Shown here: positions 17,136-24,550 of the stretch, in pieces
How positions within the stretch are numbered: the stretch's first letter is position 1
Layout of the letters: each line of letters begins with the position of its first letter
Source of the DNA: an uncultured Caulobacterales bacterium
GTDB taxonomy: Bacteria > Pseudomonadota > Alphaproteobacteria > Caulobacterales > Maricaulaceae
Direction: 5' to 3'
DNA: 45,376 nt
Assembly: GCA_937923965.1 (NCBI GenBank)
Contig: CALDTL010000081.1
Location: forward strand, 1-45,376
Notes under the pieces: generated by a model
The model's input: only the letters and a program-made list of their open reading frames with translations
The model's database searches: none
What the model was told of the DNA's origin: nothing
Made by a program: the position numbers and the translations under genes

Positions 17136-17206
17136 TTTTGCGTGCAAATTGAGCAAAATTGCAAAATGATCTTTGCGAAATGCGAATTTGTTTTCTGATT
17201 TGCAAA
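17136..17206. promoter_or_regulatory. Cluster of TTGC/GCAA operator-like sites between the divergent operons
   Basis: Within 71 bases lie TTTTGCGTGCAAA (17136-17148), TTGCAAAA (17159-17166), TTTGCGAAATGCGAA (17172-17186) and the perfect palindrome TTTGCAAA (17199-17206). They sit between the two oppositely directed sigma-54 elements. Related sites recur before the third operon at 22908-22945. Probable enhancer sites for the island's NtrC-type regulator; the assignment is inference. Confidence 0.55.
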
Positions 17207-17236
17207 GAAATCAGTCGAAACCGCAGGGAAAATAGC

Positions 17237-17250
17237 GGCCCAGCATTTGC
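17237..17250 (+). promoter_or_regulatory. Sigma-54 promoter of the GT2/flippase/GT-C operon
   Basis: The sequence CGGCCCAGCATTTGC has GG at 17237-17238 and GC at 17249-17250 with 10 bases between, and it matches GGC and TTGC of the consensus. There are 30 bases between GC and the ATG at 17281. The third promoter (23007-23020) has the same 30-base distance. The gene's ribosome binding site GGAG is at 17271-17274. Confidence 0.6.
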
Positions 17251-17280
17251 GTAGTTATCTCCGAAATATTGGAGATTAAA

Positions 17281-18453
17281 ATGACAAAACAAACAACTAC
17301 ATCTACTGAAACGTTCCTCCAAGAGCCAGCTTTAAAGCCGTCCACCTGGAAGCATGATAGAACATCAATTATCATTCCCTGTTATAATGAAGCCAACAGG
17401 TTGCATCTTGAAATCTTTCTAAACTTCGCCCGCGAGAACCCAAAAATATCCTTTGTATTTGTGGATGACGGATCAAAAGATTTGACAATTAGCTTGCTCT
17501 GCGGAGCCATGGCAGCGTTACCTAAACAAGTCGACGTCTTAACAATGGCGCGAAATGCAGGAAAAGCGGAAGCTGTCCGTCACGGGCTTAAATTTGCAGC
17601 CGAACGCGGCGATAAATATATCGCGTTTTTGGACGCTGATCTTGCAACACCGCTAAATGCAATCAACGACTTCATCTCAGTTGCAGATCGCTTAGACAAC
17701 ATTGATGTCGTTTTCGGATCCCGTGCTGGCGGACTGGGTCGTCGCGTCTATCGAGACATTCATCGCAAAATGATCTCTCTGGTTTGCGCGTCGATGGGTC
17801 GATTGGCGACAGGTTTAGCGTTGAAAGACACGCAATGCGGCGCGAAATTATTTCGCAACAACGAACATCTAATCAACTGCTTAGATGCACCTTTCACTGC
17901 AGGTTGGCTTTTTGATGTCGAATTATTCCTGAGAATTTCTAACCCAAACCGGCGGGAACGAAAAAACTTCTTCGAATACCCGGTTCTTGAGTGGACAGAA
18001 ATCCCAGGGTCCAACATCAAATTTTCTGATGTTATCAAAGGCGGTCTGAAAATGACGTCGCTAATTTTTAGTCAATGGAAAATCAGAGCAAGGTTTCAAA
18101 ACAGACGCACTTTGTCTTGCCCTTCATTGACCCAACATCTGCGCTCTGGAGAGGCTTTAACCACGCAGAGCATTCGCGCGATGGGAGCCATAGTTTCAAA
18201 TGAGAAACGCCATATCACTTTAGATTTTTCCAATGTTAAAACGTTAGGCCCATCTGTTTTCACCACTCTTACAGAGGCCTGCGAAGAGTTTTTGGCGCTC
18301 GGGAAAGAGGTGTCAATTTATCTTCCAGATGATTCATATATTTTGTCAGCCGCACGGCGATCTTCGATCACAGCCCTTTTTCACTGCACCATTGTTAATC
18401 GTCTTCCGACCCACTTTACTGATAACAATCGTTTTTCGTTGTCGGAGGCTTAA
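17281..18453 (+). CDS. GT2 glycosyltransferase with C-terminal STAS-like domain
   Basis: 390 residues from the ATG at 17281 with GGAG six bases before it; an upstream TTG overlaps that site and is rejected. Residues 28-260 are a GT-A fold like dolichyl-phosphate glucosyl/mannosyltransferases: TSIIIPCYNEANR, VDDGSKD, ARNAGKAEAVRHG, the metal site LDADLATP near 118, VFGSRAGG, and DTQCGAKLFR. There are no C-terminal membrane helices. From about 285 to 380 the sequence has a STAS pattern: a beta strand HITLDFSNVKTLG, helix PSVFTTLTEACEEFLALGK, strand EVSIYLP and helix SYILSAARRSSITALF. The usual phosphorylatable D-S-S-G is G-P-S-V. It likely loads a sugar onto polyprenyl phosphate. The STAS part may dock the enzyme or sense a regulator. 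Confidence 0.8.
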   Translation: MTKQTTTSTETFLQEPALKPSTWKHDRTSIIIPCYNEANRLHLEIFLNFARENPKISFVFVDDGSKDLTISLLCGAMAALPKQVDVLTMARNAGKAEAVRHGLKFAAERGDKYIAFLDADLATPLNAINDFISVADRLDNIDVVFGSRAGGLGRRVYRDIHRKMISLVCASMGRLATGLALKDTQCGAKLFRNNEHLINCLDAPFTAGWLFDVELFLRISNPNRRERKNFFEYPVLEWTEIPGSNIKFSDVIKGGLKMTSLIFSQWKIRARFQNRRTLSCPSLTQHLRSGEALTTQSIRAMGAIVSNEKRHITLDFSNVKTLGPSVFTTLTEACEEFLALGKEVSIYLPDDSYILSAARRSSITALFHCTIVNRLPTHFTDNNRFSLSEA

Positions 18454-19743
18454 ATGTCACGATCTCTCAAACTTCCCATACAGGCGTTCCGAACAAACGC
18501 TTTACTTGGGCCAGCTGCAGTTTTGTTTATTTCAGCGAATATCGCGAATGCTGCCAATCTAGTTTTCAATATGCTCTTTGCCCGAATGATGGGACCCGCA
18601 GCATTTGCTGACCTCACACTTTTACTTACGCTAAAGCTTGGCATCTTGTCATTCCTAGGCGCGCTTCAATTCGCGTTTGCCGAGTTAGCTGCAAAGGAAA
18701 GTAAAACTCAACGAAGCCGTAGGCGTGCGCGTGCGCTTTCATGGAGAAGTCTCAAATTTTCTTTACCTGCGATGTTCCTTGTCATCGCGCTGGCGAATTA
18801 CATTTCTGGGGTTTTGAACTTCTCTTCGCCGTTGGCTCTTTTCATCCTGGCTCTTGCTATTCCATTTTTTCTACCAATGGTGATTTATAGAGGCCTCACG
18901 CAAGGCTTGATTGATTTACCAAAGATCATTCTCTCAATACAATCTGAGTGGATAATTAGACTTTTGGGTAGCCTGATACTCTGGAAAATGGGGTTCGGAT
19001 TAGCTGGCATTGCCGCAGCTGTTGGGCTTTCAATCATGGCAGGGTTTATTTTTTCAACGCGCAAAGAGGACCTAAAGTCCTTTGGTCCCCGCGAAATGCC
19101 TACCCTAGATCCGCAGACAAGGGCGCTTGGCATCATCGCCCTGCCATACCTGATTTTACAAATTGCTCAAGTCTTGGTCTTAGACAGTGACATCCTTATC
19201 GCAAAGGCGAGTTTTTCACCTGAGACAGCAGGTCTCGTGGCGGGATTGCTTCTCATCCAACGCGTTTTCTTTTTCGCTTTTCTATCTTGTTCAACGATCC
19301 TTCAGCCACTTGTTGCAAAGCAGAAAGACGTTCAGAAATCACCTCAGGAACTGCTAATACTCTTAGGTGCAATCTCTATAATTACCGTCGCTGCAATCGC
19401 GATTATTCTACCGAACTCCGATCTGATTGTACGCGTCATGCTAGGGGATGAATATCTAGCATTGTCTTCAATCGTTTGGATAAGCGCTCTTACGGGTGCG
19501 GTCTTCATCGGCAGCCACCTTTGCGCGATTTACCAAATTGCCAAGGGCAAGAGTTTTGCCGCACTGGTCGTTTTATTCTTTGGCGCCATTCAACTCATTT
19601 CACTCTCGGCGGTTAATCACTTCTTTCCTGACATAGGGTTACACAGCTACTTCAGTATGAAGTTGCTTATTCAAGTTGCATGCGCGGCAACTTTGATCGG
19701 AATTATTTTGATGCCATTGAGAAAAGAAAAACCAATTCCATAA
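18454..19743 (+). CDS. Polysaccharide flippase (Wzx/MOP superfamily)
   Basis: 429 residues with about 12 hydrophobic helices and short basic loops. The pattern begins AAVLFISANIANAANLVFNMLFARMMGPAAFADLTLLLTL, typical of MOP-superfamily polysaccharide exporters. Such proteins flip lipid-linked oligosaccharide across the inner membrane. The ATG follows the GT2 stop codon directly, with no gap. The GT-C gene starts one base after its own stop. This places flipping between sugar loading and a periplasm-side transfer step. Family call is supported by topology and N-terminal pattern only. Confidence 0.8.
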   Translation: MSRSLKLPIQAFRTNALLGPAAVLFISANIANAANLVFNMLFARMMGPAAFADLTLLLTLKLGILSFLGALQFAFAELAAKESKTQRSRRRARALSWRSLKFSLPAMFLVIALANYISGVLNFSSPLALFILALAIPFFLPMVIYRGLTQGLIDLPKIILSIQSEWIIRLLGSLILWKMGFGLAGIAAAVGLSIMAGFIFSTRKEDLKSFGPREMPTLDPQTRALGIIALPYLILQIAQVLVLDSDILIAKASFSPETAGLVAGLLLIQRVFFFAFLSCSTILQPLVAKQKDVQKSPQELLILLGAISIITVAAIAIILPNSDLIVRVMLGDEYLALSSIVWISALTGAVFIGSHLCAIYQIAKGKSFAALVVLFFGAIQLISLSAVNHFFPDIGLHSYFSMKLLIQVACAATLIGIILMPLRKEKPIP

Positions 19744-19744
19744 A

Positions 19745-22700
19745 ATGACAGCAAGATCGTGGACATATCTAGCGATCTTACTGGCACTCATGTTTCATGG
19801 GGCGCTCTTGCCGTTCACCTATGGGCAAACATATGACTCCTATATCCATATGTTTTTTGGCAACCATTATCTAACGTCTTGGTTCGATCCTTGGGAAACA
19901 CGGTGGTATACTGGCTTTACAGTTACAGCCTATCCACCGGGCAGCCATCAAGCCTTGGGCGTGTTGATGCGCTTCATGGATATGCGCATCGCATTTATAG
20001 TGCTGCAACTTTTGGCTATCGGCATTCTTATTATTGGAGTGTTCAGATTCAGCCGTTTATGGGTGAATGATAAGGCCGCGTCATATGCAGCAATGCTATG
20101 CGCATTCTCAACCAGCATTTCGGAAACGCTGCATATTTTCGGGCAGTTACCTACACTGCTTTCAATCGCGCTTTTCCTGAACGCAATTCCCCACATATCA
20201 AGCTGGATTGAACATGGCCGAAAGAGAGATTTTGTTTTAGGTCTTTTTATAACAGCGGCGACAACCTCAGTTCACCATGTCACGCCGTTGTTTGGAACTG
20301 TCTTCTTTGTGGCACCGATTGGCATCGCAGCCCTCTTAGCTAATTTGAAACGACGTGGGCCTTCTAAACCCCATGGAAAACTAGCCTATTTGAAGTGGGC
20401 CTCGCCTGCCTTGATACGTGGCATTATAATGGGATTGGGAATGTTGTTTCTAATCGTCACAATCGTTTTCCCATACTGGCATTGGTCCATTACCGACCCG
20501 ATCACCCAAGTTAGTATTCCGCACGGCAGCCGCGAAAATTTTATCGCGAAGCCGAATTTAGGCTTGATGTTCTTTGTCATTCCTTGGGGCATGCTAATCG
20601 CGGTCGTTCCCTATGTTGTATTAAAGTCAATTAGAACGGCGCTGTGGCCCTTAGGACTTTCCGTTTTTATCGCATTGTTTTTGGGAACGGGCGGAACTAC
20701 GCCCTTTCCGCGTATTCTTCTTGGTCCTGCATTCGAAATTCTGACATTGGATAGGTTCACCTTCTGGGCGTCAATTTTGATTTTACCTTTCGCAGGCCTG
20801 GCGGTGCAAAGCCTGTGGGAAGGGCGAGGAAAAATATTGATAGATCGTGCTTTTGGCTCTTTTTTAAGCCGGGCCGCCCTAGTCCTAATGCTAGTAAGTT
20901 ATGTTGGTCTCGCCGTTGGAACAGCCCTTCTTCCCACTTTTCGACCCACCCAGCCCGACTTCATTGATCCTGCGCCAATTGTCACATTTATGGATGAAGA
21001 CCGTCACTCAGATTGGCGTTACCTGACACTCGGATTTGGGGATCAATTCGCCTATCACAGCGCTCTGATCAACGCCGAGTCCGTTGACGGGAATTATCAT
21101 TCGGCAAGACGACTTCCAAGTTTGATGAACTACTCCGTAGAGCGACTAGAAAATTCAAAATATATGGGAGTCCCGGGCCTCGCCTCGCTCAATCAGTTTC
21201 TCACGAATGCTGAAAGGTTTCATTTGAAATATGTGTTCTCAAATGACGAGTTCTATGATCCGGTTCTACACTATACAGGATGGAACCAAGTCACACGTCT
21301 GAATAACGGAATACGCGTTTGGGAAAAACCTGACATCACCCCTTTGCCTGTCGTACGGCCCCGAAGGGAATTGCCCGAGTACCAAAAGCTTATGTGGGGA
21401 ACTTTGCCAATCGGATCCTTAATTTTAGGATTACTGACCTTAATTGGGCTTGCTTTACGGCAACAGCTGATATCATCTATATCAACCCCTTTTCTACAAA
21501 ATACGCCTTCGCTCTATATGGCGATCAAGGTTCCTGAACCTGGACCAAATTTGACCGTCGACATCCTCACTCAAGCCCCATCAAGTCCTTCGGCATGGAT
21601 GCCGCCTAGTGCCATGACCTGGGGGGTAAGAGTCCTGCCTATTATTGCTGCCTTTATGGCGGCGATAATCATTAGCAAAACCATACAAAATCAACGCAAG
21701 CCTTTAATGCCCGAAACGGTTGTAGAGCGTTTCTACCAGCACTTGGACTTCCGTGAGACTGAGCAGGCCTTCTCCTTGCTTGTCGCCGATCCGGAACTGG
21801 ATTACGGACAGTTTTTAAAAATCCAGAAACTCACAGGCGGCCTTGTCCCGTCCTTTGGAAAACTCACATCTGTCGCCACTATAAATGTACAAAAATTAGG
21901 GAAAGGACAGGTTAGAGTCAGCTCAAAACTTACATACCTAACATCTATCGGAATACGTCCAGTCATTGCCGAAATGACTTTGCTGAAAAACGCTAATGAA
22001 GTTTGGCAAATCAAATATGAGCCCTCCGACAAGAATTATACGCCAAGTCTTGTAACCAGAGTAAGTGCACCACAGTTTCGTGATCTTACAGGTCAAAAAA
22101 ACGTAAATCCAAACGACCCTGTTCAAAGACTAGCACGTCCTCAAATCGAGCTGATGGCAGCAGAACTTGTCGAAGAAAACGGCAGATTATTCGTTATTGG
22201 CCGAATTAAGAACCTCTCGGAGTTTCCAGCCTGTACAAAAGTTTTAGCACAAACAGTCGACCCCATATCGGAAACCAAATTCAAACAACATGCAGGTCGT
22301 ATTGGTCCGCATCGACTTCTCCCCGGAGAAAGCTCCGCTTTTCGAATTGATTTTGAGGGTTACCTTAAGATTCAAGATCAACCGTTTAACGCGGCTTACA
22401 ATCCAGATGAATTCAGCTTGCCAGAATTTAGCAGCCTTCCCTCTGACGTCGACCTCTCTATCTCCGCAACGGTGTGTTCACCCGCATATTATAAGTCGAT
22501 CACCTTTTCAGACATTGGCGTTTCGAAAACGCAAAACGACCACGCCCTTAACGTTACCGTCTCCAACACGGGTACTGAAATTGTAAGCACACTCCAGCTC
22601 AAACTATCTTACGCGGACGCTGATGGTCGTCTTATATGGGTAGAGCCATACTACCTTCAGAATAACCTAATACCAGGCGAAGTAAGACGTATTCAAATCC

Positions 22701-22873
22701 CCCTATCAGAAACATCTGGCACACATGTCTCGTCACCATATCGCATGCAGATAAACGGACACAAGGTCGCCATAAATTCGAGTTCTATCTGGCCAATAGG
22801 TATCAAGCTTAAGCCAAGCGGCACGCGCGTCATGATTGACTATGACGCAATGCTGTATCGACCACTGGACTAA
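19745..22873 (+). CDS. Large GT-C-like membrane protein with periplasmic C-terminal modules
   Basis: 1042 residues. The first ~560 hold about a dozen helices with the GT-C-type first loop TYDSYIHMFFGNHYLTSWFDPWETRWYTGFTVTAYPPG, resembling the membrane proteins called 6-pyruvoyl-tetrahydropterin-synthase-related. Such proteins use polyprenyl-phosphate sugars outside the membrane. A further helix (about 628-645) is followed by an NTF2/DUF4878-like unit (655-770, VVERFYQHLDFRETEQAFSLL). Two FxLYD/Ig-like units follow (about 795-900, LFVIGRIKNLSEFPACTKV; and 915-1000, ALNVTVSNTGTEIVSTLQLKL). The combination is unusual. Likely role: polymerising or transferring sugars to the glycan in the periplasm. 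The function is inferred from context. Confidence 0.65.
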   Translation: MTARSWTYLAILLALMFHGALLPFTYGQTYDSYIHMFFGNHYLTSWFDPWETRWYTGFTVTAYPPGSHQALGVLMRFMDMRIAFIVLQLLAIGILIIGVFRFSRLWVNDKAASYAAMLCAFSTSISETLHIFGQLPTLLSIALFLNAIPHISSWIEHGRKRDFVLGLFITAATTSVHHVTPLFGTVFFVAPIGIAALLANLKRRGPSKPHGKLAYLKWASPALIRGIIMGLGMLFLIVTIVFPYWHWSITDPITQVSIPHGSRENFIAKPNLGLMFFVIPWGMLIAVVPYVVLKSIRTALWPLGLSVFIALFLGTGGTTPFPRILLGPAFEILTLDRFTFWASILILPFAGLAVQSLWEGRGKILIDRAFGSFLSRAALVLMLVSYVGLAVGTALLPTFRPTQPDFIDPAPIVTFMDEDRHSDWRYLTLGFGDQFAYHSALINAESVDGNYHSARRLPSLMNYSVERLENSKYMGVPGLASLNQFLTNAERFHLKYVFSNDEFYDPVLHYTGWNQVTRLNNGIRVWEKPDITPLPVVRPRRELPEYQKLMWGTLPIGSLILGLLTLIGLALRQQLISSISTPFLQNTPSLYMAIKVPEPGPNLTVDILTQAPSSPSAWMPPSAMTWGVRVLPIIAAFMAAIIISKTIQNQRKPLMPETVVERFYQHLDFRETEQAFSLLVADPELDYGQFLKIQKLTGGLVPSFGKLTSVATINVQKLGKGQVRVSSKLTYLTSIGIRPVIAEMTLLKNANEVWQIKYEPSDKNYTPSLVTRVSAPQFRDLTGQKNVNPNDPVQRLARPQIELMAAELVEENGRLFVIGRIKNLSEFPACTKVLAQTVDPISETKFKQHAGRIGPHRLLPGESSAFRIDFEGYLKIQDQPFNAAYNPDEFSLPEFSSLPSDVDLSISATVCSPAYYKSITFSDIGVSKTQNDHALNVTVSNTGTEIVSTLQLKLSYADADGRLIWVEPYYLQNNLIPGEVRRIQIPLSETSGTHVSSPYRMQINGHKVAINSSSIWPIGIKLKPSGTRVMIDYDAMLYRPLD

Positions 22874-22907
22874 ATTAGCTTTGCATTCTGACATTCAAAA
22901 AGACTGT

Positions 22908-22945
22908 TTTTGCATATTGCAAAACGCAAAATGCATATTGCAAAA
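22908..22945. promoter_or_regulatory. Tandem palindromic operator upstream of the third operon
   Basis: A 17-base perfect palindrome TTTTGCATATTGCAAAA (22908-22924) is followed by a second copy of its core: TGCATATTGCAAAA occurs at 22911-22924 and 22932-22945, exactly 21 bases apart. That is two helical turns, so two dimers would bind the same face. The sites are about 62-99 bases upstream of the sigma-54 element at 23007, a usual enhancer distance. Confidence 0.6.
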
Positions 22946-23006
22946 TTTTGGCTAAATTTACATTCGATTAACTATCTAACCCACTGTTTTTGCGGAAAGC
23001 TGAATT

Positions 23007-23020
23007 GGTCTCTCGATTGC
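23007..23020 (+). promoter_or_regulatory. Sigma-54 promoter of the TolC-like/MBOAT/SGNH operon
   Basis: The sequence TTGGTCTCTCGATTGCAA has GG at 23007-23008 and GC at 23019-23020 with 10 bases between. TGG and TTGCA match the -24/-12 consensus. There are 30 bases between GC and the ATG at 23051, the same as in the other plus-strand operon of the island. Confidence 0.6.
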
Positions 23021-23050
23021 AATGACTCTCCCGTAAAACGGAGTCGTCAA

Positions 23051-24535
23051 ATGACAATTGAGCAAAAAAAATCAAATTTTAAAACGGCTCTGATTGGGTT
23101 CGGCCTTATTAGTGCCTTGGCGCTAGGAGGATGCGCTTCGACAGCCGTCAAGTATGATTCCACAAATGTGTCTGGCTATACTGATAGCACATTGAGACCT
23201 CAGGCTGTTCCGCTTGAAACAAGTGTCCCGCTCAGCATAGATGAGGTCAGAATCCGTACCCTCGCTCATAATTCCGAGTTTGCGCGCGCCCAGAATCAAT
23301 TGATGGAAACCGTTAGAAAAGCGGGGATGCGCGGCAAAGACTTCCTTCCACAAGCTTATGCAAGCAGTTATGGGACATGGAGAAATAATACGAGTGCGTC
23401 TGTTGGTAAGAAGGTCGATGATACTTCTGGCACGATGCCCAAAGATTTTTACACGGCGCAAGATCAAGCCGTTGCGAGGTCAAACCTAACCACAAGCTGG
23501 GACCTCCTAGAAGTCGGCTTGAGTGGCTTCAAAGCTAATCGCCGCGTAATCAATGCTTATTCGCAAAGTGAGCAAAACCAATATCTTTGCAATAAAATGA
23601 TGGTCGATGTCGAAAACGCGTATTGGCGTGCGGTCGCATTTGAACAGGCAGAAAAGAAATCCGCATGGTTAAAAAGCCGGGTTGCTTACGCCCTCGATCT
23701 GTCGCTGCAACGTGCAGATCAAAACCCTGAAACAAAGCTCCAAGAGCTGATGTTCCAGCGGGAATTGATCGACATCAACCGTTGGTATCAATCGCTATAC
23801 CGTTCTTTGCTTTCAGCAAAGCCTGAACTTGCCCGTCTTATGAATGTTCCCGCTGGAACAGAATTCGATTTAAAAGCAACGCGCCTACCTTCGAATTTAG
23901 GGGAACTCGGCAAACAAAATCCGTTGGAACTTGTTACGACAGCTTACCAAAATCGTCCAGAAATTCGCCAGGCTCTATACAAGACTGATTTGACCAAATT
24001 GAAGAATGAAGAAGACCTGTGGCGGCACCTGCCGGCGATGCGCTTTTTCCTTGGTGCAAACCACAATACAAATAGCTTCGTGTTGAACCAAGATTTTGCG
24101 TCCGCAGGTCTAAACTTGAGCTGGGATCTTTTACGTTTGGGCCAAATTGGTGAGACGAAACGTAATGGCAAACTCGCACTTGCCGAACAACAAAGACAAA
24201 CCGAGATTCTCGCAAGCGCAGTCATGGCGCAGGTCATGATTGCCCGTGAGCAAATGCACAAATTGAATTACGATCTAACGCTCGCATGGAAGGCCTTATC
24301 TATCCAAGGTGAAATAACGGATGACCTAAATACAGATGTAAAATCTGGCGCAAAGCCGGAAACATATTTGGTCAAAGAAGAGCTTATGCGGGAGTTATCC
24401 TTCATTCGCGAACAAATGGCGCGCGCTGAATTGCATACAGCGAAAGCGCGTCTGGAGCAGAGCATTGGCATTGTTCCGACCTGCCAAGCACCAACGCAAC
24501 TTCAGGCGAACGTTCCCTCGCTGACCGCACTTTAG
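23051..24535 (+). CDS. TolC-family outer-membrane lipoprotein
   Basis: 494 residues from the ATG at 23051. The open frame extends into the promoter, but the lipoprotein signal starts here, with LALGGC giving lipidated Cys28, and GGAG lies eight bases before. The rest has the twofold outer-membrane efflux pattern: repeat 1 with RTLAHNSEFARAQNQL and NLTTSWDLLEVGLSGFKANR, and repeat 2 with NRPEIRQALYK and GLNLSWDLLRLGQIGETKR, each followed by long coiled-coil helices. Such proteins form trimeric channels through the outer membrane. No membrane-fusion or ABC partner is encoded in the island. It could export the glycan or a linked protein. It is the first gene of the third operon. Confidence 0.82.
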   Translation: MTIEQKKSNFKTALIGFGLISALALGGCASTAVKYDSTNVSGYTDSTLRPQAVPLETSVPLSIDEVRIRTLAHNSEFARAQNQLMETVRKAGMRGKDFLPQAYASSYGTWRNNTSASVGKKVDDTSGTMPKDFYTAQDQAVARSNLTTSWDLLEVGLSGFKANRRVINAYSQSEQNQYLCNKMMVDVENAYWRAVAFEQAEKKSAWLKSRVAYALDLSLQRADQNPETKLQELMFQRELIDINRWYQSLYRSLLSAKPELARLMNVPAGTEFDLKATRLPSNLGELGKQNPLELVTTAYQNRPEIRQALYKTDLTKLKNEEDLWRHLPAMRFFLGANHNTNSFVLNQDFASAGLNLSWDLLRLGQIGETKRNGKLALAEQQRQTEILASAVMAQVMIAREQMHKLNYDLTLAWKALSIQGEITDDLNTDVKSGAKPETYLVKEELMRELSFIREQMARAELHTAKARLEQSIGIVPTCQAPTQLQANVPSLTAL

Positions 24536-24550
24536 ATCATTGGAATAACA

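Noticed and set aside
17071-17322. 5' extension of the Ig-like gene
   Set aside because: It would read across the whole divergent promoter. The signal peptide starts at 17070.
22910-23050. Longer frame for the TolC-like protein starting at 22910
   Set aside because: It would cover the palindromes and sigma-54 element and put 47 residues before a lipoprotein signal. The ATG at 23051 has the signal and a ribosome binding site.
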